Assembly: GCA_002342035.1 (NCBI GenBank)
Contig: DDPE01000074.1
Span: 1-64,000 of the forward strand
DNA: 64,000 nucleotides
From: Asticcacaulis sp. UBA2476
GTDB taxonomy: Bacteria > Pseudomonadota > Alphaproteobacteria > Caulobacterales > Caulobacteraceae
Reading direction: 5' to 3'
The notes beneath the pieces were generated by a model. The model worked only from the letters and a program-made list of their open reading frames with translations, was not told the origin of the DNA and did no database searches. The position numbers were made by a program, and so were the translations under genes. Below are positions 26,459-36,123 of this stretch, in pieces. How positions within the stretch are numbered: the stretch's first letter is position 1; every line of letters starts with the position of its first letter.

Positions 26459-27699
26459 TCCACCGGCGCGGTCTTTTGGCAGGGGCGATAAGCCTGACCG
26501 TGGCGGGATCTGTGGTGGCGGCGTCACCGTCGCTCTATACGGCGACGCGCGGTGGCGCGGGCGGGCGCGTGCTTCGCGTCACCAATCTCAATCCATCGGG
26601 TGAAGGCTCGCTCAAAGCCGCCCTTGAGGCCACCGGCCCGCGCGTGATCGAATTTGCGGTTGGCGGTGTGATCGACCTTGATAAGGCCTCGCTCGATATC
26701 CGTGAGCCATTTGTGACCGTGGCGGGCGAAACGGCCCCTGATCCCGGCATTACCCTGATCAAGGGTGGCGTGCGCGTGGCGACCCATGATGTCATTATCC
26801 GCCATATGGCCGTGCGACCGGGTACGGCGGGTATGGCCAAGGGCAGTGGGTTTGAGCCGGATGGATTATCCATCGTCGGCGGGCATGATGTCATCATCGA
26901 CCATTGCAGCTTTACCTGGGCGGTCGATGAAGCCCTGTCGGCATCAGGGCCGCGCTTTGAGGGGGCGGGGGTTGAGGACTGGCGGCGCAACACGTCGCAC
27001 CGCATTACCTTCCGCCATAATCTGATCGCCGAATCCCTGCACGATGCCAGCCACTCAAAAGGCCCGCATTCGATGGGCTCGCTGGTGCACGATAATGTGA
27101 CCGGCGTGCTGATTTACGCCAATCTCTATGCCCATAATAATGAGCGCCATCCGCTAGTTAAGGGCGGTGGGCAATGTGCGGTCATCAATAATGTCTTCGT
27201 CAATCCGGGCCATACCTGCGCCCAGTATACGCTGGTCGAGGATCAGTGGGCGTGGCGGACGCGTGAGGCCGGTGGCATGATCTTACGCGGTAATGTCATG
27301 CGCGGCGGTGCTGATACGCGCGCAGGCTTGGCCATGCTGACCTTTGGCGGGGCAGGGGATTTGCACCTGCATGCGGCGGATAATATCGCAAGCTTTGCCG
27401 ATGGCAGTCAGGCCCCCATTATTGGCTATTATCAGGCTCGCCCCGACGGACATGACACCGGGGCTGCGTATCACCCCAAAGCCTTCATCCGCTCGGTGCC
27501 AAAGGAGATGTTCTGGCCGCAGGGGCTTAACGCCCATCCGGCCACGGCCGTCGAAGACTTCGTCTATAAGACCTGCGGTGCGCGGCCTGATCGCCGCGAT
27601 GCCATCGATGCCCGTATTGTAGCCCAAGCCAGAGCCGGTACGGGTCGGATTATCCATTCAGAACAAGAGGTCGGGGGTTACCCGGCCCGACACACCTAA
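26455..27699 (+). CDS. Pectate lyase, PL1 family (first copy)
   Basis: Right-handed beta-helix lyase of polysaccharide lyase family 1 (414 residues), cleaving homogalacturonan by Ca2+-dependent beta-elimination. Typical stretches are SLKAALEATGPRVIEFAVGG, AGETAPDPGITLIKGG, DVIIDHCSFTWAVDEALS (Ca2+-site Asp residues) and FRHNLIAESLHDASHSKG (catalytic basic region). MIHRRGLLAGAISLT at the N-terminus is a twin-arginine-like signal. The start ATG overlaps the GH95 stop. It is clearly paralogous to the second PL1 at the end of the operon, but shorter at the N-terminus and without its C-terminal tail. Confidence 0.9.
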   Translation: MIHRRGLLAGAISLTVAGSVVAASPSLYTATRGGAGGRVLRVTNLNPSGEGSLKAALEATGPRVIEFAVGGVIDLDKASLDIREPFVTVAGETAPDPGITLIKGGVRVATHDVIIRHMAVRPGTAGMAKGSGFEPDGLSIVGGHDVIIDHCSFTWAVDEALSASGPRFEGAGVEDWRRNTSHRITFRHNLIAESLHDASHSKGPHSMGSLVHDNVTGVLIYANLYAHNNERHPLVKGGGQCAVINNVFVNPGHTCAQYTLVEDQWAWRTREAGGMILRGNVMRGGADTRAGLAMLTFGGAGDLHLHAADNIASFADGSQAPIIGYYQARPDGHDTGAAYHPKAFIRSVPKEMFWPQGLNAHPATAVEDFVYKTCGARPDRRDAIDARIVAQARAGTGRIIHSEQEVGGYPARHT

Positions 27700-27720
27700 A
27701 ATGAAATAAGGGAACCGGAA

Positions 27721-29379
27721 ATGTCAGACACCAGCAGGCGTAATGCCCTGAAATCGTTCAGCCTTGGCGCACTTTTATTTGGCGCGCCCAAGGTCGCCCA
27801 AGCCCAGACACAGGCGCAGACGGACGAATTGCAACACCTCACCGGCAAAAGATCACCGTGGGCCAAGGGCGTCGAGGGGCAGCGTAAGGCCGACCTCGGC
27901 AATGGCACCTTCCTCAATCCGATCATGGCCGGTGACCATCCCGATCCGTCGATCCTGAAGGACGGCCCAAAAGACGACCCTGACTATTACATGACGTTTT
28001 CGACCTTTGATGCCTATCCGGGTTTGGTGATCTGGCACTCAAAGGATCTGGTCAACTGGCGGCCGGTGACGGCGACCCTGACGAAGAACATCGGCTCGGT
28101 CTGGGCAACGGAACTGATCAAGCACAAGGGCCGGTATTTCCTCTATATCCCGACCAAAAAGACCACAGCCCCCGACAGTAAAACCACCTCGTGGGTGATC
28201 TGGGCCGACAAAATCGAAGGGCCGTGGTCCGACCCGATCGACCTTGACCTGCCCGGCCATATCGACCCCGGTCATGCGGTCGGCGAAGACGGCTCGCGCT
28301 GGCTGTTCCTATCGGGCGGCGACCGCGTGCGCCTGTCGGATGATGGCTTAAGCCGTGTCGGTGCGCCGGAAAATGTCTATAAGCCGTGGCGCTATCCGTC
28401 GGACTGGATCGTTGAGGGGTTCGCTCCTGAAGGCCCGAAAATCACCCGGCATGGTGACTATTTCTACCTAATCACCGCTGTGGGTGGCACGGCAGGCCCG
28501 CCGACCGGCCATATGGTCATCGCCGCCCGTTCAAAGTCGATCAACGGCCCGTGGGAAGACCATCCGCGCAATCCGCTGGTGCGCACCGTCAGTGACTCGG
28601 AAAAGTGGTGGTCGCGCGGCCACGCCACCTTAGTTGAGGGGCCAGCCGGCGATTGGTGGAGCGTTTATCACGGCTATGAAAACGGCTTCTGGACGCTGGG
28701 GCGGCAAACGCTTCTGGCGCCGATCACCTGGACCAAGGACGGCTGGTTCGACTATGGCGGCGGCGATCTGTCAAAGCCGATCCCGAAGCCCAAAGGCGGC
28801 AAACCGCATGGCTTTACACCCGCCCACGGCATTGCCCGCTCGGATGATTTCTCAACCGACAAGTACGGCGTCCAGTGGAACTTTTTCAACCCGCCCGCCG
28901 GTGAGCGCGACCGTATACGTCTGGAGGGGGGCGTCCTGCACCTTAAAGCTGCCGGTGAGGCCCCAAGCTCAGGCGCGCCGCTGATCACTATTGTCGGCGA
29001 TCCGGCCTATGAGATCGAATGTGAGATCGAAATCGATGACGGTGCGCGGGCGGGCCTGATCCTGTTTTACGACACCAAACTCTATTGCGGCCTTGGGTTT
29101 GACACTAAGAACTTCGTCACCCACCAGTACGGCATTGAACGCGGGCGTCCGGCCCACCCCTATGGCAATCGCATGTTCATGCGTCTGCGTAACGACCGCC
29201 ACATCGTGACGTTTGATACCTCAAGTGACGGCAAGACGTGGAAACGCTTTGATCGCGGCATGGAAGTGTCGGGCTATCATCACAATGTGCGCGGCGGTTT
29301 CCTGATGCTCAAGCCAGGTTTTTACGCGGCGGGCAAGGGCGAAGCCCGCTTCAGGAATTTCACCTATAAAGCCCTTTGA
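27721..29379 (+). CDS. GH43 family arabinosidase/xylosidase with C-terminal lectin-like domain
   Basis: Family 43 five-bladed beta-propeller hydrolase, 552 residues. The catalytic base is the Asp in AGDHPDPSIL, the general acid the Glu in GFAPEGPKI, and WHSKDLVNWRPV is the usual blade motif. The C-terminal 190 residues (from about DDFSTDKYGVQWNFF) form the beta-sandwich domain common in GH43 enzymes, with YHHNVRGGFLMLKPG. The signal SRRNALKSFSLGALLFG ending AQA is twin-arginine-like. Expected action is removal of arabinose, xylose or galactose from pectic side chains; the exact bond is unknown. RBS GGGAA lies before the ATG, 21 bases after PL1. Confidence 0.9.
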   Translation: MSDTSRRNALKSFSLGALLFGAPKVAQAQTQAQTDELQHLTGKRSPWAKGVEGQRKADLGNGTFLNPIMAGDHPDPSILKDGPKDDPDYYMTFSTFDAYPGLVIWHSKDLVNWRPVTATLTKNIGSVWATELIKHKGRYFLYIPTKKTTAPDSKTTSWVIWADKIEGPWSDPIDLDLPGHIDPGHAVGEDGSRWLFLSGGDRVRLSDDGLSRVGAPENVYKPWRYPSDWIVEGFAPEGPKITRHGDYFYLITAVGGTAGPPTGHMVIAARSKSINGPWEDHPRNPLVRTVSDSEKWWSRGHATLVEGPAGDWWSVYHGYENGFWTLGRQTLLAPITWTKDGWFDYGGGDLSKPIPKPKGGKPHGFTPAHGIARSDDFSTDKYGVQWNFFNPPAGERDRIRLEGGVLHLKAAGEAPSSGAPLITIVGDPAYEIECEIEIDDGARAGLILFYDTKLYCGLGFDTKNFVTHQYGIERGRPAHPYGNRMFMRLRNDRHIVTFDTSSDGKTWKRFDRGMEVSGYHHNVRGGFLMLKPGFYAAGKGEARFRNFTYKAL

Positions 29380-29389
29380 GGTGAACACC

Positions 29390-32020
29390 ATGACATCGAT
29401 CCGCACCCTGATGATGGCCTCGACCCTGTTGATGACGCTGGCTGTGCCCGTGGCGGGCCAGACGCCGTCTGCCGCCTATCAGAACCAGACCTTGAGCCCC
29501 CAAGCGCGGGCGCAAGATATAGTGTCGCGCCTGACGCTTGAGGAAAAAGCGGCTCAGATTCAGAACAATGCGGCGGCGATTCCCCGTCTTGGCCTGCCCG
29601 CCTACGAGTGGTGGAACGAGGGGTTGCACGGGGTGGCGCGCGCCGGAGAGGCGACGGTATTTCCGCAGGCGGTGGGGCTGGCCGCGACCTGGGACACACC
29701 ATTGATGCAGCGCGTGGCCGATGTTATCGCCACTGAATTCCGTGCCAAGAACCTTGGGTTCCGCACCTCGGACGGCAGCACCAAGCGCTATCAGGGCCTG
29801 ACGGTATGGTCACCGAACGTCAATATCTTCCGTGATCCGCGCTGGGGCCGGGGGCAGGAAACTTACGGCGAAGACCCGCACCTGACCTCACGTATGGGGG
29901 TGGCCTTCATCAAGGGCTTGCAGGGGCCCGATCCGGCTCATCCCAAAACCGCGGCGACCGTAAAGCATCTGGCGGTACATTCCGGCCCCGAAGCCGACCG
30001 CCATTTCGACGATATTCATCCGTCAAAGCGCGATGAGATCGACACCTACCTTCCGGCCTTTCATGCCGCCATTACCGAGGCCCGCGTTGAGGGCATCATG
30101 TGCGCCTATAATGCCGTCAATGGGGTGCCGGCCTGCGGGTATACGCCCTATATGCGCGACCGTGTGAAAACCGAGTGGGGTTTTAAGGGCCACATTGTCT
30201 CTGACTGTGCGGCGATTGCTGACTTTTATCTGCCGAAGTCCCATGCCTATGTCAAAACGCCGGAAGAGGCGATCGCTGTGGCGTGGAAGGCGGGCACCGA
30301 CCTCAATTGCGACTTTGCCGCCAACAAAACCTTCGATCCGCAAACCACCGTCAATGCCGTCAAACAGGGCTTGCTGAGCGAGGCTGAACTGGATCAAGCC
30401 TTGGTCCGCCTGTTTGAAATCCGCTATCGCCTGGGGTTGCTGGACAAGCCCTATACCGGGCCATTTGCGGCCATTAAACCCACCGATTACGACACGCCCG
30501 AACATCGCGCTTTGGCGCTGGAGACCGCCGAAAAATCGCTGGTGCTGCTCAAAAACGATGGCCTGTTGCCGTTTAAGGGTGATCCGCGCCGCATTGCCGT
30601 GATCGGCCCCAATGCCAACAGTATCGAGGCACTGGTCGGCAATTATAACGGCACGCCGTCAAAGCCGGTCACCATCTATGCGGGCCTTAAGGCGCGTTAC
30701 CCCAAGGCCGAAGTCACCTTTGTTGAAGGCACCGGCTGGGTCGCGCCACCGCTGGAGAATGTGCCCGACACTGCCTTTTGTCAGGATGCGGCCTGCACCA
30801 CGCCGGGGCTTAAGCTCGAAGACTTCAGTGGCCCCAAGCCCGAAGGTACGCCGGTGGCCACGACCACGGTTACCAACGCCCAGTACCGTTGGGGCTGGCC
30901 TGACCGTGTGGCGCGTGAGGCTTCGGTGCGCTGGAGCGGTTATATTCGTCCAACGGAGACGGGTGGTTATCGGTTCCGCTATACCGGCGATGCCGGATAC
31001 CGGGTCTATATTGACGATAAGCTGATTGCTGATGTCTGGGATATCGCCTGGCCGACTTCGGACACCGCCGTGCCGCTGGAGATGGGTAAGACCTATAAGA
31101 TCCGTATCGAAGCCGCCCAAAAAGGCCAGCGCGGCGATCACCGCCTGCAATGGAGCCCGCCGGGTGCCAATGACACCAAGGCCATAGCCGCGGCGCAGGA
31201 TGCCGATCTGATCGTGTTTGCCGCCGGCTTGACGGCCCGCCTCGAAGGCGAGGAAATGAAGGTGCTCGCGCCCGGCTTTGCCGGTGGTGACCGCACCAGC
31301 CTCGATTTGCCGGAGCCACAGCAAAAGCTGATTGAACGCATGCACGCGACGGGTAAGCCGGTCGTTCTGGTGCTGATGAACGGCAGCGCCATGAGTGTCA
31401 ATTGGGCCGACAAGAACCTGCCCGCCATCATTGAAGCCTGGTATCCGGGCGGTGAGGGCGGCCATGCGGTCGCCAAGCTGATCGCCGGGGATTTCAGTCC
31501 GGCGGGCCGTTTGCCCATGACGTTTTACAAATCCGCCGACCAGTTGCCGCCGTTCAAGGATTATAACATGGATGGGCGCACCTACCGCTATTTCAAGGGA
31601 GAAGCGCTCTATCCGTTCGGTCATGGCCTTAGCTATACAAATTTCAGCTATGGTAAGCTCAAGCTGGATCGCGCTAAGGTCAAGGCCGGACATTCGGTGC
31701 GCGTCAGTGTCGAGGTGACCAATTCGGGCAAGGTGGACGGCGATGAAGTTGTGCAGCTTTATGTGTCGCGTGCTGGTGCTGATGCACCGATCCGCGCCCT
31801 GAAAGGGTTCGAGCGGATCTCGCTCAAGGCCGGTGAGACGAAAACCGTCAGTTTCATGCTCGATGCCAAGGCCATGAGCATCGTCAATCAGGCGGGGGAA
31901 CGGGTGCTGGTGGCCGGGCCGCTTGATCTGTGGGTCGGCGGTGGTCAACCTTTGCCGGATGTCGCGGGTGCCAAAGGCACAATCACCGTGTCCGGCACCA
32001 AAACCCTGCCAGCCTTTTAA
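29390..32020 (+). CDS. GH3 family glycosidase with inserted PA14 domain
   Basis: Family 3 exo-glycosidase of 876 residues (beta-xylosidase or beta-glucosidase type). The (beta/alpha)8 domain includes KHLAVHSGPE and the nucleophile Asp in GFKGHIVSDCAAIADF. A PA14 carbohydrate-binding insert (SGYIRPTETGGYRFRYTGD, then GYRVYIDDKLI) interrupts the sandwich domain at about residues 490-590. A C-terminal Fn3-like domain carries DEVVQLYVSR. Sec signal: hydrophobic stretch ending VPVAGQ. ATG 29390 is used because GAGGTGA is 5 bases upstream; the GTG at 29381 lies inside that site. It sits inside the pectin operon, 10 bases after GH43. Confidence 0.92.
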   Translation: MTSIRTLMMASTLLMTLAVPVAGQTPSAAYQNQTLSPQARAQDIVSRLTLEEKAAQIQNNAAAIPRLGLPAYEWWNEGLHGVARAGEATVFPQAVGLAATWDTPLMQRVADVIATEFRAKNLGFRTSDGSTKRYQGLTVWSPNVNIFRDPRWGRGQETYGEDPHLTSRMGVAFIKGLQGPDPAHPKTAATVKHLAVHSGPEADRHFDDIHPSKRDEIDTYLPAFHAAITEARVEGIMCAYNAVNGVPACGYTPYMRDRVKTEWGFKGHIVSDCAAIADFYLPKSHAYVKTPEEAIAVAWKAGTDLNCDFAANKTFDPQTTVNAVKQGLLSEAELDQALVRLFEIRYRLGLLDKPYTGPFAAIKPTDYDTPEHRALALETAEKSLVLLKNDGLLPFKGDPRRIAVIGPNANSIEALVGNYNGTPSKPVTIYAGLKARYPKAEVTFVEGTGWVAPPLENVPDTAFCQDAACTTPGLKLEDFSGPKPEGTPVATTTVTNAQYRWGWPDRVAREASVRWSGYIRPTETGGYRFRYTGDAGYRVYIDDKLIADVWDIAWPTSDTAVPLEMGKTYKIRIEAAQKGQRGDHRLQWSPPGANDTKAIAAAQDADLIVFAAGLTARLEGEEMKVLAPGFAGGDRTSLDLPEPQQKLIERMHATGKPVVLVLMNGSAMSVNWADKNLPAIIEAWYPGGEGGHAVAKLIAGDFSPAGRLPMTFYKSADQLPPFKDYNMDGRTYRYFKGEALYPFGHGLSYTNFSYGKLKLDRAKVKAGHSVRVSVEVTNSGKVDGDEVVQLYVSRAGADAPIRALKGFERISLKAGETKTVSFMLDAKAMSIVNQAGERVLVAGPLDLWVGGGQPLPDVAGAKGTITVSGTKTLPAF

Positions 32021-32036
32021 GAACGGAATGCTCAAC

Positions 32037-33017
32037 ATGATCTCACGCAGATTAGTTTTAGGCAGCCTTGCGGTGGCGGTGACACCGGTTACTTCCGTGT
32101 GGGCTCAATCGCAAACCGGGGTGCAAAACCGCCCCGTCATCCGTGTCCCCGCCGACCATAAAACACTGGCGGCTGCATTTGCGGCCTTGCCCGTAACCGG
32201 AGGTGTGATTGAGTTGTCGGCGGGCACCTACCGCGAAAAGCTGACGCTCTCTAAACCCGATGTCCATATTATCGGTAAAGGAGAACGGCCCGATGATACG
32301 GTCATTGTCTGGGGTGACAGCGCCAAGATGGCGGGTGGCACGGGCAAGTCATCGTCCTTTACCGTCACCGGCGATGGTTTTCGGGCGCAAAACCTGACCA
32401 TCGCCAATGACTATGATCATGATGCTGATCCGTCGCAGGCGGTGGCGCTCTATCTGACCGCCGACCGGGCGGTGCTGAACAAGGTGATACTGCTGGGGGC
32501 GCAGGACACGCTGTACGCGGCCTCAAAGGATAAGAATAACCCCAGCCGCCAATACTATAAGGACTGCTATATCGAAGGCCATGTCGATTTCATTTTCGGC
32601 AATGCACTGGCGTATTTTGATCGCTGCCACCTGCATGTGTTGAAGCGCGATACGGCCTTCATCACCGCCCATAGCCGCACGGCGGAGACGGAAACTTCGG
32701 CCTATGTGTTTGACCACTGCCGCATCACGACGGCGGGGACGGGAAATTACTATTTCGGGCGGGCGTGGCGGCCTCATGCGCAGGTGGTTTTCCTCGATAC
32801 CCAAATCGACGGTGCCATCCATCCCGAAGGCTGGCGCGAATGGACGCCGGGTAAGACCGAAACCTATGCCACGGCCCACTATGCTGAGTTTAATTCGACC
32901 GGCCCCGGCGGCGATATGAGCCAGCGGGTGTTCTGGGCGAAGTCCCTGACGCCGGATCAGGCGGCGAAATGGCGGCTAAAGGCCGTGTTCAAAGATACAA
33001 GCTGGATTGAAGGTTAA
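32037..33017 (+). CDS. Pectin methylesterase, CE8 family
   Basis: Pectinesterase of 326 residues that removes methyl groups from homogalacturonan, opening it to the lyases. Family motifs are present: GTYREKL, PSQAVALYL, GAQDTLYA with Asp157, GHVDFIFGNA with Asp184, and FGRAWRPH with Arg242 (catalytic Asp-Asp-Arg). The usual LGRPW motif is FGRAW here. N-terminus MISRRLVLGSLAVAV ending VWA is twin-arginine-like. ATG 32037 has GGA 9 bases upstream; ATG 32028 would have the site adjoining the start, so it is less likely. Confidence 0.93.
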   Translation: MISRRLVLGSLAVAVTPVTSVWAQSQTGVQNRPVIRVPADHKTLAAAFAALPVTGGVIELSAGTYREKLTLSKPDVHIIGKGERPDDTVIVWGDSAKMAGGTGKSSSFTVTGDGFRAQNLTIANDYDHDADPSQAVALYLTADRAVLNKVILLGAQDTLYAASKDKNNPSRQYYKDCYIEGHVDFIFGNALAYFDRCHLHVLKRDTAFITAHSRTAETETSAYVFDHCRITTAGTGNYYFGRAWRPHAQVVFLDTQIDGAIHPEGWREWTPGKTETYATAHYAEFNSTGPGGDMSQRVFWAKSLTPDQAAKWRLKAVFKDTSWIEG

Positions 33018-33021
33018 AACC

Positions 33022-36000
33022 ATGAACCTTAACCGCCGTCATTTTCTTGGCGCATCTGCCACCGTCGGAGCCGCCGCTACGTTTGCGGGCAACGCTCAAG
33101 CCGCTGAATCCAACCTCCTCGATATCCCCGACGACGGCTGGAACCTGTGGATCGATGAAAAAGCCGCCTATAAGGACGATGTGATCTTTCTGCCGTCGCA
33201 GGTTGATCTGAAAACCTTAGCCATAAATCCACCGACGGGCGGGTGGGGGGCGCTGAAACCCGAAGTGACGGTGACCTTGCCTGCGACGGTCGAGCAGTAT
33301 TTCTGGGGCCGGTTCGGTTTGCGCCCCTATACGGGTGATGAATACCGCTATGCCGCCGATGACGATGTGCCGCAAAACGGTGCCTATCGCGGGGTATCGT
33401 GGTGGTGGCGCGATATTACCATTCCGGCCACGGCCAAAGGCAAGCGCGTGCGGCTGCATATCCGCGGGGCGCGTCTGCGAGCCGAAGTGTTCCTCAATGA
33501 ACAACTGGTCGGCTATTCGATCATGTCGGAACTGCCGATCGACTGTGATCTGACGGCGGCCATGAAGCCGGGGCAGACCAACCGGCTGGCCATCCGCATC
33601 ACCAATCCGGGCGGGCGCTATGACTGGCGCGACTCGACCACCATGATGTGGGGCAAGCTGAAGCTGTTTGCGTCGCACGGCTTTGGCGGGCTGGATCGCG
33701 GCCTGTCGTTGAGTGTGCATCCGCTGGCGGCGCACATTGGGGACGCATGGGTACTGAACACGCCGGAGGCGCACACGGTCACGGCCCATATGGAAGTGGC
33801 GCTAAGCAAACCCGTCAAAACCGGCAAGCCTAAGATCACGCTGACGGATGATCACGGTACGCCGCAGGCCGCTGATATCAAACTCGATAGCCTCAACATT
33901 ACCGGCAATCGCGCGGTGGTGAAGTTCACGCTGTCTAAGCCGGATGCGAAGCTGTGGGATCTGGACAACCGCAACCTCTATCGTCTGCGTTTTGAATGGC
34001 AGGCGGGTAAGGGCGCGTCGGTCAAGACCGTGCGTTTTGGGTTCCGCTGGTTTGTGGTGGATGGCGTCGGCACCGATGCCCTGCTGCGGCTGAACGGTAA
34101 GCGCATCAAGCTCTATTCGGCCATTTCCTGGGGCTATTGGGCCTATAACGGCATGTGGCCGACCAAGGCCCTGTCGCGGCGGGAGGTCGAGGCGGCGCAG
34201 GCCTTGGGGCTCAACTGCCTGCACGCCCATCGCAATGTCGGTAAGCACGATGTCTTTACGGCGCAGGACGAACTGGGCCTGATGCGGGTGATGGAACCGG
34301 GTGGTGGCCGCCATGCTATCGGCAAAGACCTGAAACCCGGCGAAACGCTCAATGAAGCCGATCAGTTCAGCCGCGACTTCATGTTTGAAAAATGCGTGGC
34401 GATGGCCAAGACCTTCCGCTCGCATCCGTCACTGGCGCATTACACCCTGCAAAACGAGATCGGGGCCAATCTGCAAAACCCCGATGTGCAGCGGGTGCTC
34501 AAGGCCATTCACGATACCGATCCATCGCGCACGGTCATCCTCAATGACGGCTTTGTTAAACGCGGCGCAGCGCAAGCCATGTATCTGGCCTATAACGACC
34601 ATTATTACCGCTCGGATGTCGAACAATGGGGCGGCTGGTGGGTTGAGCATCAGGCCGCGGGCGATCAGTGGTATGATCGGTTTTACGTCAACAAAGACGA
34701 CTATGTCCATCGCCAGACGGGCAAGCCCTTCATCGTCGAATTTGGTGAAATGCAGGGCTGCGCGGTCGCCGACAACCATGTGAAGATGGTGGCCGATATC
34801 CTGGCCAGCGGTGGCAAATCCTATGACCTTGAGGACCATAAGGTCATTGTCGAAAACACCTCGGCCTATCTGGATAAATGGGGGTTCCGCAAGGCGTTCC
34901 CGACGACCGAAAGCCTTTTTTTATCGGTCGGGCGCAAGGTCTATGACGGCTGGCAGAACTATATGGAAAACATCCGTATTGGTGATGAGGTCGATGTTGC
35001 CGCCATTTCCGGCTGGGAAACCACCGCGATCGAAAACCATTCCGGCATTGTCGATAACCTCAGATATTTCAAGGCCAATCCCGACCTGATCAAGCAGAGC
35101 CTGTTGCCGGTGCGGCCGATCGCCAAGCAAAGAAAGCTGGTCTACGCGGTCGGTGAGGCGGCGGAACTGGATACCTACCTGCTCAATGATACGGACGCTC
35201 AGGTGCACGGCGAATTGAAACTGAGCCTGATCGAACCGGATGGTAAGGCAACCGCTATCACAAGCTTTCCGGCGCCAACCCATGTGCGCGATCAATATCG
35301 CTATCTGCTGGCTGAAAGCGTCAAAACACCAGCGCTAACTAAGCCGGGCCTGAACAAGATCCAGATCGAACTTAAGGGCCATCCGTCCTTTGTGCGCGAA
35401 ATATGGGTGGTCGATACCCAACGGGCCTTCACCAAGCCCGTGCGGATTGGCCTGTCGGGCGTGTCAAAATCCTTCCGCGATCAGTTGACGGCGATCAAGG
35501 GCGTGACCTTTGAGGATTTCAAAGCGGGCGGCAAATATGACGCTATTATCGCGTCGGGCTTGAAGGCCGATGAAATCGCCCGCCGCCAGATCGGGGAACA
35601 GACCGGCCTTGAGGCACAGCCGAGCAAGGATGAAAAGCCGAAGCTGGTGCTGGGTGAGTTGCCTGCCGATGTGCTGAATGCCGTCAAATCCGGCACGCCG
35701 CTGATGGCGTATGTGCCCGAAGATGGGCTGGCCGACGGGGTGGCCAAGCAGTTGTCGGGCTTAGGCCTGTTCAGCTATTCAGGGGCGGTCGGCAACTTAC
35801 GCGCCCCGTGGATGGGCAACTGGAACTACTTGCGGGCCCACGCGATTTTCGACGGCCTGCCGGTCGATCAGGCGACCTCGGTGTTTCACCAGATCGAAGG
35901 CCAGCCGTCCAATGGTCTGATTATCGACGGAGACAGTATCGAGGTTATCGCGGCCTACAGTCGCGACCACGACCGACATAATGGCGCGGCGACCTTTGTG

Positions 36001-36105
36001 GTGCAAAAAAATGCCATGAAGGTCATGGTTCATCGTCTGCCGGATATGGTCGCGCCACTGCAAACGCGGCTGTTAATCAACGCCATCAACTGGCTTAGTG
36101 CTTAG
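33022..36105 (+). CDS. GH2-like glycoside hydrolase (beta-galactosidase type)
   Basis: Large secreted GH2-clan enzyme of 1027 residues. A jelly-roll sugar-binding domain (RGVSWWWRDITIPATAKGKR) and Ig-like domain precede the TIM barrel, whose likely acid/base is Glu479 in YTLQNEIG and nucleophile Glu573 in IVEFGEMQG. A C-terminal extension of about 400 residues is not typical of E. coli LacZ. The substrate may be beta-galactose or beta-glucuronate on rhamnogalacturonan; this is inference from context. The signal MNLNRRHFLGASATVGAA is twin-arginine-like. ATG 33022 has GAAGG 8 bases upstream, inside the end of the pectinesterase gene. Confidence 0.82.
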   Translation: MNLNRRHFLGASATVGAAATFAGNAQAAESNLLDIPDDGWNLWIDEKAAYKDDVIFLPSQVDLKTLAINPPTGGWGALKPEVTVTLPATVEQYFWGRFGLRPYTGDEYRYAADDDVPQNGAYRGVSWWWRDITIPATAKGKRVRLHIRGARLRAEVFLNEQLVGYSIMSELPIDCDLTAAMKPGQTNRLAIRITNPGGRYDWRDSTTMMWGKLKLFASHGFGGLDRGLSLSVHPLAAHIGDAWVLNTPEAHTVTAHMEVALSKPVKTGKPKITLTDDHGTPQAADIKLDSLNITGNRAVVKFTLSKPDAKLWDLDNRNLYRLRFEWQAGKGASVKTVRFGFRWFVVDGVGTDALLRLNGKRIKLYSAISWGYWAYNGMWPTKALSRREVEAAQALGLNCLHAHRNVGKHDVFTAQDELGLMRVMEPGGGRHAIGKDLKPGETLNEADQFSRDFMFEKCVAMAKTFRSHPSLAHYTLQNEIGANLQNPDVQRVLKAIHDTDPSRTVILNDGFVKRGAAQAMYLAYNDHYYRSDVEQWGGWWVEHQAAGDQWYDRFYVNKDDYVHRQTGKPFIVEFGEMQGCAVADNHVKMVADILASGGKSYDLEDHKVIVENTSAYLDKWGFRKAFPTTESLFLSVGRKVYDGWQNYMENIRIGDEVDVAAISGWETTAIENHSGIVDNLRYFKANPDLIKQSLLPVRPIAKQRKLVYAVGEAAELDTYLLNDTDAQVHGELKLSLIEPDGKATAITSFPAPTHVRDQYRYLLAESVKTPALTKPGLNKIQIELKGHPSFVREIWVVDTQRAFTKPVRIGLSGVSKSFRDQLTAIKGVTFEDFKAGGKYDAIIASGLKADEIARRQIGEQTGLEAQPSKDEKPKLVLGELPADVLNAVKSGTPLMAYVPEDGLADGVAKQLSGLGLFSYSGAVGNLRAPWMGNWNYLRAHAIFDGLPVDQATSVFHQIEGQPSNGLIIDGDSIEVIAAYSRDHDRHNGAATFVVQKNAMKVMVHRLPDMVAPLQTRLLINAINWLSA

Positions 36106-36123
36106 AACACAGGGAAGACTATC

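Noticed and set aside
30659..32038. 459-residue antisense open frame opposite the GH3-PA14 gene
   Set aside because: No protein-like motifs and full overlap with a confident gene; a composition shadow.
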